A stretch of 32,285 nucleotides of DNA, from assembly GCA_902385225.1 (NCBI GenBank), contig CABMEU010000011.1:1-32285 (forward strand), written 5' to 3'. The DNA is from an uncultured archaeon. Its GTDB lineage: Archaea > Iainarchaeota > Iainarchaeia > Iainarchaeales > JAAZKV01. Under the pieces are notes generated by a model. It had not been told where the DNA came from, made no database searches, and saw nothing but the letters and a program-made list of their open reading frames with translations. The position numbers were made by a program, and so were the translations under genes. This document shows positions 1-9,021 of this stretch, one piece after another (within the stretch, counting starts at the first letter, position 1; each line of letters opens with the position of its first letter).

Positions 1-426
1 CAAATAGATTTGCCTTCCTCCGTTACGTTAACAAAAAAATCCCTGCTCCGCTGGTGCACTCTCTCGCTCGGATTAATTTCGCCAAAAGAATCAAGGGATA
101 AGGGTTTTTTGGTGTTTGACGCGTTATTCACTTTTTTATTCACAAAAAAAAGCGCCCCGACAACGCTTGATGTTAAGGCATTCATAAAAGAAAAGAGCGG
201 GGTAGAAATGAGCGAGAAATTAATCCGCTACCACTTGAACAGATTAATTGAGCTTGGTATCCTAACCCGCGATGGCTTAGTATACAAAATAAATCCTTCC
301 CCAACGAGCGAGGCGCGCTCTTCAATGAAGGAATCCTTTAACGCGTGGGCAAAAAAACCATTGGAAAAGAATTTAGAGGAAATCGCGCTCGCGCTTGAGA
401 AACTCCAAAACGCGTATGAAAAGTAG
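1..426 (+). CDS. Winged-helix-like putative transcriptional regulator, probably truncated at the 5' window edge
   Basis: ORF 10..426; the frame is also open through positions 1-9. The segment 'SEKLIRYHLNRLIELGILTRDGLVYKI' looks like a winged-helix recognition helix plus wing. Confidence 0.5.
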   Translation, partial: QIDLPSSVTLTKKSLLRWCTLSLGLISPKESRDKGFLVFDALFTFLFTKKSAPTTLDVKAFIKEKSGVEMSEKLIRYHLNRLIELGILTRDGLVYKINPSPTSEARSSMKESFNAWAKKPLEKNLEEIALALEKLQNAYEK

Positions 427-529
427 AAAATAATTCTGAAATCAATGTGGCTAATTAAAAAACTTAGAAAAAGCTGGAAAAAGTGAAAAAGAATAATCTT
501 CTTCCGCCCCAAAACCCCATAAAAAAACC

Positions 530-538
530 TTATATATT
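530..538 (+). promoter_or_regulatory. TATA box for the LamG gene, probably a leaderless transcript
   Basis: 'ccttatatattct' centred about 25 nt upstream of ATG 559, which fits an archaeal TATA box with the TSS at the start codon. Confidence 0.55.
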
Positions 539-558
539 CTAATGCCTCATTATTTCAT

Positions 559-2859
559 ATGGTCTTTTCTTTTTTCGGCGAAAAAGCCCAGTCAACTACT
601 GAGTATTTAGCTCTTGTTGGCTTGTTAGTGCTTGTCTCTCTTTTAGTCGCGGGGCTTGTGATTAATCAGGTTGATTCCTCCTCAAGCACTTTCTCAAGAG
701 CGGATAATTTGGGCGCGGTTGCGGGAGCATTCGCCTCAAATGATTTTAGTGCTACTTCCTCTGGAGATTTATATATTACAATAGCAAATCACTCCGACGA
801 ATCAATCACTCTTTCCTCGATTACAGTTGACGGAGTGAGCGCGAGTTATACTGATGATATTGATTTTGACAGCAAAAAAGCTTTCAAGATTTCTGGAATC
901 ACAGAATGCGCGGGCGTTTATGAAATGTATGATGTGAGTTTCTCGTATATCTCAGAATCTGGACTAACAAAAACATATAGTTTTGGAACATTAAGGGTTC
1001 CATGCTCAAATGCAGTGTCATTGATAGAAACCTCGGTGCCCGTGGTTGTTCCTGAGGGCGAATTTATTCGCTCAGCTTTTTTTCACACGGACTCAAATTT
1101 TGCGAGCGGCTCTTTTAACTTGACAGGTTTAGCGGGCTCAAATGCGGGTGTTTCGTATGACGGTAACTCAAAATTAGTTAGACCGGGAAATATTGTGGGC
1201 TTATGGCACTTAAATGGCAATGCAAATGATTCCAGCAGCGGTGGAAATAATGGTACTTGGAGCGGCACGGAATTATACACAGACGGATTTTGGGGAACGA
1301 ACGCCGCAAATTTTGATTCAAGCTCAAGAATAGATGTTGCAGATAACTCAAATTTTGATATGGCTGGAACTTATACAATTTCATTTTGGATTAACTCAAC
1401 TGACACGGGAGATAAACCAGTGGATTTATCAAAAGTTGATGGCAGTGTTCAGCCCACTAATGGGTGGTACATAAAAACATCCAATAACTCGCTTTACATT
1501 GGCGGGTATAATGGAACAGAATATAGCTGGTCAATGAACGCTGACGGCCACTGGCACCATGTTGTGTTCTCCGATAATGGAACAGATTTAACGGTATATA
1601 TTGATGATTCGGTTGCGGGAACAGTTAGCGGATATTCCTCAAAACCTCCTCTTAATGATGCGCCGCTAAGATTTGGAGGAAACACAGCATTCCCTGGAAC
1701 CGGCTGGATTGGAAAACTTGAAGAAATCGCGATATGGGATGTCGCGTTAAATTCTTCGGAAGTAACCTCGCTATATGACTCATGGGGATTTGATTCAAAT
1801 TTTATTTCCCCAGTATATGACACGGGAAAGGACTCTAATTTCGTTTCACTGCAATATAATCTCAATTCAGGGGGCGTAACAACTTATTCATATGGAAATG
1901 TAATTAATCCTTCAGAGGAGCCGAGCCTCGGGGTAGATCTTGACGGATTATGGCATCTAAATAATTCTCAGGTTCATGATTCTTCAACCGGGGAAAATGA
2001 CGGTGTTGTTGGCGCAAACACTTTCTTTGTTCCCGCTCTATGGGACAGAGACGGGGTGGAGCTTGACGGCACAAATAGTTATGTGAAAATTCCGGTTCTC
2101 ACCGCACCCGAACTTGAGCCATCCTCAGCTATTACTCTCTCAATCTGGGCTAAAAGAATTATCTCAAATTCGCCAACAGAAATACTCTTCGCAAAACCAA
2201 CCGCGAACCCTACTTTTTGGGAAGAGCCTCACTTGGCGACAGGTTACTCTCACACCGCGGAGAGTTATAGTTATGGTTTCATTGTGACTTCCGAGGCAGG
2301 AGCATTAAGCTTTGTTGTATCAACTACCCCTGGGGGAGTCCCAACAGTGAATGCCGCGAACGCATCAATTCCTTCAGACGGATTATGGCATCACTTAGCT
2401 GGAACATATGACGGCTCCACGGTAAAAATATACGTTGACGGGGCGCTTATTGACACTGATACGGATTCCACTGGAAATATTTATTATCCTAATCCAACTA
2501 GCGTTGCGATAGGAATAGGGGGAACAGAATTTTCTGACCCTGAGCATTATCATGGAACACTACAGGAAGCGGCGATTTGGGGCAGGGCGCTAAGCGCAAC
2601 CGAAGTAAAGGAATTATTCAGCAAGGGCGCGTCAAAACTTGGGATAAAATATAAGGGCTGTAGCAGCGCTGACTGCAGCGACGGCTCATGGAGCGCTCTT
2701 GACTCCAATATCAGTTCTTTAATAGATGTCACAAGCATTCAGAACAAACGCTACTTCCAATACGAAGTGTTTCCTTCGTTTTACACTTTCGAAGGCTCCC
2801 AGCAGTATCCAAATTCATATCCAAAGTTTGCTGATTTGAATTTTGTTTATGTAAATTAA
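559..2859 (+). CDS. Class III signal peptide (type IV pilin-like) protein with two LamG/concanavalin A-like domains
   Basis: 766 aa. N-terminus 'FFGEKA^QSTTEYLALVGLLVLVSLLVAG' has Q at +1, E at +5 and a hydrophobic helix. Two LamG-like modules begin 'GLWHLNGNANDSSSGGNNGTW...' and 'GLWHLNNSQVHDSSTGENDGVV...', each with 'GxWHHxxxxxxG..xxxYxDG/D' and a terminal 'ExAIWxxAL...EV..L'. Confidence 0.85.
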   Translation: MVFSFFGEKAQSTTEYLALVGLLVLVSLLVAGLVINQVDSSSSTFSRADNLGAVAGAFASNDFSATSSGDLYITIANHSDESITLSSITVDGVSASYTDDIDFDSKKAFKISGITECAGVYEMYDVSFSYISESGLTKTYSFGTLRVPCSNAVSLIETSVPVVVPEGEFIRSAFFHTDSNFASGSFNLTGLAGSNAGVSYDGNSKLVRPGNIVGLWHLNGNANDSSSGGNNGTWSGTELYTDGFWGTNAANFDSSSRIDVADNSNFDMAGTYTISFWINSTDTGDKPVDLSKVDGSVQPTNGWYIKTSNNSLYIGGYNGTEYSWSMNADGHWHHVVFSDNGTDLTVYIDDSVAGTVSGYSSKPPLNDAPLRFGGNTAFPGTGWIGKLEEIAIWDVALNSSEVTSLYDSWGFDSNFISPVYDTGKDSNFVSLQYNLNSGGVTTYSYGNVINPSEEPSLGVDLDGLWHLNNSQVHDSSTGENDGVVGANTFFVPALWDRDGVELDGTNSYVKIPVLTAPELEPSSAITLSIWAKRIISNSPTEILFAKPTANPTFWEEPHLATGYSHTAESYSYGFIVTSEAGALSFVVSTTPGGVPTVNAANASIPSDGLWHHLAGTYDGSTVKIYVDGALIDTDTDSTGNIYYPNPTSVAIGIGGTEFSDPEHYHGTLQEAAIWGRALSATEVKELFSKGASKLGIKYKGCSSADCSDGSWSALDSNISSLIDVTSIQNKRYFQYEVFPSFYTFEGSQQYPNSYPKFADLNFVYVN

Positions 2860-2939
2860 TTCTTTTCTAAAACCCTAAATGAAGCCCGCGTAACCTAATT
2901 TCTCTCTTTTAATCTCGAAATTTCTTAAGTAAAGCAGGT

Positions 2940-2949
2940 TTTTATATAA
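2940..2949 (+). promoter_or_regulatory. TATA box upstream of the T2SSF gene
   Basis: 'ggtttttatataacg' about 30 nt upstream of a GGTG Shine-Dalgarno and TTG start at 2978. Confidence 0.45.
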
Positions 2950-2977
2950 CGAATTTCTATTAGTTAGCGGTGAAGTT

Positions 2978-5398
2978 TTGCCTCCACAAAAACGCATGTC
3001 CTATGAAGCCTCGCCCGGCGAATTCTACAAGGGGATTACGGCAGTTGGGGAAACTTTTGAGGGCGAAACAAAAACCGTTGTGGAAAAAAATCCCGAGTTT
3101 GTTATTTTCTGCAAAAAAATGTATAAACAATTCCCTTCTCTTGGGAAGGGCGCGATTTATAGCGAACAGCACAAAGAAGCGGTGCAATTCCTTGGCTGGA
3201 GATTAAGCGCGGAAGAATTCATGGCTGCTCTAAAAGGAATTTCAATGATTGGAATAATCGCCGCCGTAATAATTCTCGCGATATTTTATTTTGTAGGCTA
3301 TGTTCTCCCGATTGGGGATAATGGAATCGGATTGGGATTAATCCAAAACTCCGATGCGCTGGGAAGTTTTTCCCAGATGGTTCTTGGCGCAGTGGCTTTG
3401 ATTCTGTTTGGTATGATTGGAATGGTAGTGTATATGATTTACAGCTACCCGATTAACGCCGCTGATGAGGAAAAAAACCGCGCGCTGACTTATGTCCCCG
3501 AAATGGTAGGGTATATGATAATGTCAATGAAACTCGTTCCTAATCTTGAGAAAGCAATTGAGTTCAGCGCAAAGCACGGAAAAGGAAAAGTGGCTGACGA
3601 TTTTAAGAAACTCATTTGGGATTTTCAAATCGGAGTATACTCCTCAATAAGCGAGGGGCTTGATATGCTCGCGTACCGGTGGGGAAAATATTCCACTGAA
3701 CTAAAAGACTCAATGATGAGAATTAGAGCCAGTGTAATGGAACCCTCCGAATCAAAACGCTATCAAATTTTAGACAAAACAATGATGGAAGTGCTTGACA
3801 GCGTTAAAGAAAAGATGGGGGATTATGCGAGAAGTTTGAATCAGCCCTCTGTAATGTTATTCTATATTGGAGTGCTCCTGCCTCTTTTACTCGTAATTAT
3901 TCTTCCAGTGGGCTCAGCGTTCTCCGGAATGCCTTTTGCCACTGCTCCAGTTCTGTTCGCTATTTATTGTGTTGGAATCCCTTTCATGGCATTCACTTTC
4001 GCAAAGAACGTTGTGAAAAAAAGGCCTCCTACATACGAGCCTCCCGAGATTACTGATAATTTTGTCGGACTCCCAAAGAAATGGATGATGAAACTCGGCG
4101 GGGGCAGCGCGGATGTTCGAATGATAGCGATTTTAATTTTAATAATCGGTGTCGCTCTCTCGCTTACATTATCTTTCGAAGGATTCCCTCCAAAAGATTT
4201 AATTCCAAAGGACCCCGAGACAGGACTCCCAATTTTCCAGTTAGTTGCTCCCGATAAACAGTACGCTGAAATATTCGCGGAGTACGGGTCTGATTATTTT
4301 GAGAAAGTTCTTGACCTTTATATTATACAAATAGGGGATCCTCTCCCAGGGTACGGAGTAAGGGAAGGGAGATTATACAAATCCCTTATCGCGCAGGGCG
4401 CATACGCTACCGCGCTTGATACTGAAAGGGTTGTATTAAAGAAAGAGCTTGAGATTACAAGCAAACCAAAAAATGACCCCACAAAATATATTTTCTGGTC
4501 GGGATTATTACTCACAATCGCTTTGATGGTGTCATTTGTTTTATATTATAAGAATATTTACAAACGAAACGCGCAGCTTCAAATTGTCCAGATGGAGGAT
4601 GAGTTCAAGGAATCAATGTACATGATTGCCTCAAGAATGGGGGAGAATAAACCGGTTGAGAATGCGCTAAAGCAGGCGAAAGAATTCCTGCCTAACCTCC
4701 TCATCAGCAAGAGAATTTTTGGAAAAACTGTTGAGAATATTGAACTCATGGGTCTTCCTCTTGAAACAGCCGTATTTGATCCGGTGTACGGCGCGATGAA
4801 AGGAATTCCCTCAAAAACACTAACGACCGCAATGCGTCTCTTAGTTGACTCAGTCACGCTTGGTGTTGAGGTTGCCTCAAGGACACTAATGTCTCTGTCT
4901 TTGCAAATGGAGAACATGGACAAAGTAAATAAGGCACTAAGCGATATGGTTTCTGATGTAACAACCACAATGCAAACAATGGCGCTCTTTATCGCTCCGA
5001 TGGTTCTTGGTATAACTACGGCTCTTCAAAAAGTTGTGATAATGACTCTCGCAAGTGTAGTTGCCTCTCCTGAGGCGATGGGCGCGCAGGACGCATCATC
5101 CACAATAGCAAGCGCGGGGGTGGGTAATGTTGTTGGTAACGCGGGCAATATTGGCTCAATATTTAAGGTAAGCATTGATTCATTCAGAACATTCGCCACC
5201 CCGCGAGATTACTTAATAGTAATCGGAATATATGTTGCGCTCATAGTAGTAATACTCACTTTCTTTACCACAAAAATAAAGGAAGACAACAGCCTCTTAT
5301 TCAAAATAAACCTTGCCAAATCCCTCCCGATAGCAATGGCGGTATATCTTGTGACAACAGTAGTCGCTAACTTCGCGATTGGAATGGTAATGGGCTGA
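2978..5398 (+). CDS. Type II/IV secretion system F-domain (ArlJ/TadC-like) inner-membrane platform protein with two T2SSF modules
   Basis: 806 aa, TTG start. Two similar T2SSF-like regions ('VPEMVGYMIMSMKLVPNLEKAIEFSAKHG...' and 'FKESMYMIASRMGENKPVENALKQA...'), each followed by TM helices. Confidence 0.8.
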   Translation: MPPQKRMSYEASPGEFYKGITAVGETFEGETKTVVEKNPEFVIFCKKMYKQFPSLGKGAIYSEQHKEAVQFLGWRLSAEEFMAALKGISMIGIIAAVIILAIFYFVGYVLPIGDNGIGLGLIQNSDALGSFSQMVLGAVALILFGMIGMVVYMIYSYPINAADEEKNRALTYVPEMVGYMIMSMKLVPNLEKAIEFSAKHGKGKVADDFKKLIWDFQIGVYSSISEGLDMLAYRWGKYSTELKDSMMRIRASVMEPSESKRYQILDKTMMEVLDSVKEKMGDYARSLNQPSVMLFYIGVLLPLLLVIILPVGSAFSGMPFATAPVLFAIYCVGIPFMAFTFAKNVVKKRPPTYEPPEITDNFVGLPKKWMMKLGGGSADVRMIAILILIIGVALSLTLSFEGFPPKDLIPKDPETGLPIFQLVAPDKQYAEIFAEYGSDYFEKVLDLYIIQIGDPLPGYGVREGRLYKSLIAQGAYATALDTERVVLKKELEITSKPKNDPTKYIFWSGLLLTIALMVSFVLYYKNIYKRNAQLQIVQMEDEFKESMYMIASRMGENKPVENALKQAKEFLPNLLISKRIFGKTVENIELMGLPLETAVFDPVYGAMKGIPSKTLTTAMRLLVDSVTLGVEVASRTLMSLSLQMENMDKVNKALSDMVSDVTTTMQTMALFIAPMVLGITTALQKVVIMTLASVVASPEAMGAQDASSTIASAGVGNVVGNAGNIGSIFKVSIDSFRTFATPRDYLIVIGIYVALIVVILTFFTTKIKEDNSLLFKINLAKSLPIAMAVYLVTTVVANFAIGMVMG

Positions 5399-5403
5399 TT
5401 CGC

Positions 5404-5910
5404 ATGTTCGAACTCTTTAAGGACAATAGAGGACAAGCGGAATCCGTATTCAGGCTCATGATTGACTCCGCAATTGGTCTAGCAATTCTAATTATCATAA
5501 TTTCTTCCCTCTCCCAATTTGACAGGCTTTCCCTAAACCAATCCGTCTCAGATTTTCGTGACCTAGTGGTTTCCTCTTCCCAGTCTCCCGACGGGCAGGT
5601 CTTTAACTCAAAGGAATTAACTTTCGCGCAGGGACAGACCTTCTCCACCCTTGACCTTGAATCCTGGACCAATATTAGCGAGAAATGCTTTGAATTTGAC
5701 TCAGTTGCAAAAGCCTCTATGAATGTATCTGATGGGCGCGATGTGGCGGAGTTCTTGAGCAGATTTAATGTAAAAGTCTCAGCAAAATGCGTTTCGCGCT
5801 CCTGTGACCCCACAAACCAGGCAGATAAGAGCAACTGCTGCGTATGCTGCAAAGTTCTTTTTGGAAAAGTATTAACCGCGGATGATTCGATTAACTGTCC
5901 AAGGAATTGA
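5404..5910 (+). CDS. Pilin-like protein with prepilin-type N-terminus and Cys-rich C-terminus
   Basis: 'DNRG^QAESVFRLMIDSAIGLAILIIIISSL'; C-terminus '...CVSRSCDPTNQADKSNCCVCC'. Starts 6 nt after the upstream stop. Confidence 0.7.
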   Translation: MFELFKDNRGQAESVFRLMIDSAIGLAILIIIISSLSQFDRLSLNQSVSDFRDLVVSSSQSPDGQVFNSKELTFAQGQTFSTLDLESWTNISEKCFEFDSVAKASMNVSDGRDVAEFLSRFNVKVSAKCVSRSCDPTNQADKSNCCVCCKVLFGKVLTADDSINCPRN

Positions 5911-5978
5911 AGTTCTCGCAATAACCAACTCATTAGATTTAAATACTACTTTGGCGTTTCTTATGCAAAGGTGATTTT

Positions 5979-6503
5979 GTGCTTAATCAAAAAGGACAGG
6001 CTTTCAGCGTATTTGAGCTGATGATTGCGGGTGTTGTTGCATTCGCTATCCTCATCATTTTGCTGATGGTTATAAATAACGTAAACACGGGAGTAACATC
6101 AAATCCAAAAGATGCTATTTCTACTGCCGTAAAAACAGTTGGTGTATCAGGGCAGACAACAAGCAATGTATTCTCCTTTAAGAACGGCGCACAAGTAAGC
6201 TCGGATGATATTTCATCACAAACAGGGCTTGATGTGGGCTCATTGTTCTTCATGGAAGGACAGTTCCAGAATGATAATACTATCACAGTATCAAGCGATG
6301 GTAAATCAGTTCTATATACTGGTTCAACAGAGAAAAAAGTTCAGGCAATAGTTAACTGCAAGCAGAACGAGGGAGCACTCGGAAATTCAATAAAGGTGCT
6401 TTCAGAAAGTACTTCTTTCAGTAGTTATTCCTTCAACCCAACAGCGTCATGCGGGGACGTTAGCCCTTGCTGCGCAATAATCCTAATAAGACCAAAGAAC
6501 TAA
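5979..6503 (+). CDS. Pilin-like protein with prepilin-type N-terminus
   Basis: GTG start preceded by 'aaggtgat' SD. 'NQKG^QAFSVFELMIAGVVAFAILIILLMV'; Cys near C-terminus 'SCGDVSPCC'. Confidence 0.7.
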   Translation: MLNQKGQAFSVFELMIAGVVAFAILIILLMVINNVNTGVTSNPKDAISTAVKTVGVSGQTTSNVFSFKNGAQVSSDDISSQTGLDVGSLFFMEGQFQNDNTITVSSDGKSVLYTGSTEKKVQAIVNCKQNEGALGNSIKVLSESTSFSSYSFNPTASCGDVSPCCAIILIRPKN

Positions 6504-6517
6504 TCAAATTTGAATGT

Positions 6518-6544
6518 GAAAAGAAGTATTATATACTTCTTTTC
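6518..6544. repeat. Perfect 12-bp inverted repeat with 3-nt spacer
   Basis: gaaaagaagtat-tat-atacttcttttc, in the gap between the 5979-6503 pilin gene and ATG 6558. Confidence 0.85.
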
Positions 6545-6557
6545 CCTATTTCTTTTT

Positions 6558-6752
6558 ATGAGACATATTCTAGATGAGTTGTTTTCAAAGGACTCAGTTT
6601 TCCTTGAGGAGGACGGGGACTCAAGCTTCGGCACGGTTTACCTTATCTTAGTATTCGCGATAGCGGCTCTTTTGCTTGTAATGGTGGTTAAGCCGATGTT
6701 CCAGTCAGCTCAGAAAACCATTCCAAAGACCTCAAGCGGTTCAGGCAATTAA
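6558..6752 (+). CDS. Small single-TM membrane protein in the pilin cluster
   Basis: The track ORF begins at TTG 6510, but ATG 6558 gives 'MRHILDELFSKDSVFLEEDGDSSFGTVYLILVFAIAALLLVMVVKPMFQSAQKT'. Confidence 0.55.
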   Translation: MRHILDELFSKDSVFLEEDGDSSFGTVYLILVFAIAALLLVMVVKPMFQSAQKTIPKTSSGSGN

Positions 6753-6810
6753 TTAGTTTTTATTAATAATTTAAATTAATCAAAAATATTCCCTTCATAG
6801 GTTGGTTTTT

Positions 6811-7437
6811 GTGCAGAAAAAAGACTTATCATTAACAAAGCGCCTTTTTCCTCATGTTCTTCCAGACGGCTCAAGGGCCCAAGCCAGCGCCCCGTTTGAA
6901 TTATTTGTTGCCGTAATCATCATGACCTTCGTCATTATTGTGGGGTATCAGGTGCTTGACAGTGTTTCAAGGGAAGTGTGCCTAAATTCCGTTGAGAGAG
7001 AAATGACTACTTTTAAGATAAAACTTGAGGATACCGTTGCGAGGAAGAGCTCGAATAAATTCATGTTCAGTCCTCAGGGCGGATGCTTTGAATCAAAAGG
7101 AACAATAATGAAGATTGATGTTGAGAAGGACTCAAAGATTTGCGCGAATAGATGCGGTTACCCTTCTGATTCCTGCTATGTAATGACATTTGCAAATCCA
7201 AATATTCCCGGAGCGTTTAGGCAAAAATGCCTCGAACTTCCGCAGTACACAACATTTGCCACAACTGATTGCGGGCAGATAGAGGGACCTGACTCAGCTG
7301 ACTATGGTCCAATAGACCCGATTAGTACAGGCGCGCTGCAAGTAGGCTCATATATTACAAGAAATATTTCCGCTGCGGGAGAAACATACCCGAATGTGTG
7401 CGTGTTCTACAAATCAAGCGGAGTAGTTTCACATTAA
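6811..7437 (+). CDS. Pilin-like protein with prepilin-type N-terminus
   Basis: 'GSRA^QASAPFELFVAVIIMTFVIIVGYQVLDSV'; GTG 6811 is preceded by 'ggttgg' (track start is TTG 6802). Several Cys residues in the ectodomain. Confidence 0.65.
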   Translation: MQKKDLSLTKRLFPHVLPDGSRAQASAPFELFVAVIIMTFVIIVGYQVLDSVSREVCLNSVEREMTTFKIKLEDTVARKSSNKFMFSPQGGCFESKGTIMKIDVEKDSKICANRCGYPSDSCYVMTFANPNIPGAFRQKCLELPQYTTFATTDCGQIEGPDSADYGPIDPISTGALQVGSYITRNISAAGETYPNVCVFYKSSGVVSH

Positions 7438-7543
7438 GTTTTACTTTGAATGCCTTTTTTCCTCCCAGAAAAGCTTTTTTAGTAGTGAATTCCTTCTATT
7501 GCCATAAGGATTGTAAGCGGGCGTAAGTATTTTGGTGATTTAA

Positions 7544-8428
7544 TTGCTTGGATTCATAATGAGTAAAATGCAGATGCTTCTATTCGCTACGGGCATCGCC
7601 GTTGTCGCTTTATTGTTTTATAATTTTGTTTCAGGGGTAAGTGTGACCCAGCAGGCGCAGACAATTGCGATTGCGAATGCGAAACTTGTTTCCGACCAAT
7701 TGAGCAATGACTTGCTCTGCTCGGATAAATTCACTTCAATTCCGGATAGGCTTACCTATGGTATGATGAATGAACCCGTTTTTTATGACTTGGAATTCTC
7801 AAAGCAGCCGGGCGGAACCTCAAGCGCGGGAGGAGTTGATCAGGTATTCAACAAATTAATTGTCCGTGTTTCCCAGCACAATAATAATCCTAATTCAAAG
7901 AAAGTTGCCCTTGCGGCCGATTCCCTGATGTCCGATGCGGAATTTGTTTTAGTTGACCCGAATTATCTTTTAGAAATGACTGATATTGGGGTTTCATATA
8001 ACGGCGGAAATAATAGTTCAATTACTATTTACCCAAGAGCCGCCTCAAAAACCGGCGTGGCATCAAACACCCCTAACGCATTTGTTGCGCTAAAGGAAGT
8101 AGTTGCCGGAAAGAAAACAATGTATATTATTCCATGCTCAACTTCCGGAGAGCCGAATAATTGCGTAAGAAATGTTCTAAGACTCGGCTGCCACATGCTT
8201 GAAGTGGACGGCAAAACAAGCCAAACTGATTTGGTTCGCTCCTGCTTTAACATCTCAACAAACGTTTCAGATAATTTTGTTCCTACAAAAGTAACCACTA
8301 CAAGCGGCTTAGTTTCAAGCGTGGTTCCTTCAAGCGGTTCTTATGAGGTATCGACAAAAGCATATACTTTGCGCGACTGCTCATGCTTATTCCCCGAAGT
8401 AACCGGCGCAAGCGGAGGGGGATGCTAG
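7544..8428 (+). CDS. Membrane-anchored, Cys-rich extracellular protein of the pilin cluster
   Basis: TTG start with 'ggtgat' SD at 7534-7539. N-terminal helix 'MLLFATGIAVVALLFYNFVSG', then an ectodomain with multiple Cys and the end 'CSCLFPEVTGASGGGC'. Confidence 0.65.
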   Translation: MLGFIMSKMQMLLFATGIAVVALLFYNFVSGVSVTQQAQTIAIANAKLVSDQLSNDLLCSDKFTSIPDRLTYGMMNEPVFYDLEFSKQPGGTSSAGGVDQVFNKLIVRVSQHNNNPNSKKVALAADSLMSDAEFVLVDPNYLLEMTDIGVSYNGGNNSSITIYPRAASKTGVASNTPNAFVALKEVVAGKKTMYIIPCSTSGEPNNCVRNVLRLGCHMLEVDGKTSQTDLVRSCFNISTNVSDNFVPTKVTTTSGLVSSVVPSSGSYEVSTKAYTLRDCSCLFPEVTGASGGGC

Positions 8429-9021
8429 TGGCTCCTTTCTTAAAAAGAAATTCCTTTTCAAGGCGCGGATTCATCGGCCCGATTGGGGATGACTTGCCTT
8501 CACTTGTCCCTCTTGTGATTTCTCTTTTGCTTTTCTTCTCAATCTTCACTCTCACGCTTAACACATATAACACAAAGAATTTTTTCATAAACAAGCAGAT
8601 AGAAATGACTTCCGCCGCGCGCGAAATAAAGGGGGACTCATTAATCCTAAACATGGACCAATTCATGAAGAAGTGCCGAACAGTGAGCGGAAAGAACTTC
8701 CCTTACAATTTTATGGTGGGAATTTACGGGGCGGATTCAGATTTACGCACAACTGTTAGTGATTTGCTTGACCTTCAAAACAACGGTTCAAATCCAAACA
8801 ACCAGATACTGAGCGCTGACCTCGCGGGCTCAAAACAAAATTATTTTTGCGTCTATAAGCACGTGGGCGCTCTTCCTTTTACCCAGAACGCGAAAACCGC
8901 TTACCTTTTGAGATATTATCCAGTTGCTGTCCAGCAGGCAATTACACGAACAGTTAACGGGGCAGCTGTCACCGAGTATTTGATTATTCCCGGAGTAATG
9001 GCGATGGTGGTTTGGGAATGA
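8422..9021 (+). CDS. Single-TM anchored protein of the pilin cluster
   Basis: ATG 8422 overlaps the upstream stop (8426-8428). N-terminus includes 'GDDLPSLVPLVISLLLFFSIFTLTLN'. The track ORF begins upstream at 8383. Confidence 0.6.
   Translation: MLVAPFLKRNSFSRRGFIGPIGDDLPSLVPLVISLLLFFSIFTLTLNTYNTKNFFINKQIEMTSAAREIKGDSLILNMDQFMKKCRTVSGKNFPYNFMVGIYGADSDLRTTVSDLLDLQNNGSNPNNQILSADLAGSKQNYFCVYKHVGALPFTQNAKTAYLLRYYPVAVQQAITRTVNGAAVTEYLIIPGVMAMVVWE

Noticed and set aside
427-486. Open frame of about 19 codons after the TAG ending the first ORF
   Set aside because: Unlike the 10787-10876 case, the extension is basic, AT-rich and not distinctive; several genes here use TAG as a normal stop.
1494-1865. 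123-aa minus-strand ORF inside the LamG gene
   Set aside because: Antisense to clear LamG sequence; low-quality composition.
4579-4968. 129-aa minus-strand ORF inside the T2SSF gene
   Set aside because: Antisense to a conserved T2SSF module; shadow ORF.
5367-5933. 188-aa minus-strand ORF antisense to the 5404 pilin gene
   Set aside because: Fully overlaps a convincing plus-strand gene with prepilin motif; the antisense translation shows no recognisable motif and looks like a shadow ORF.
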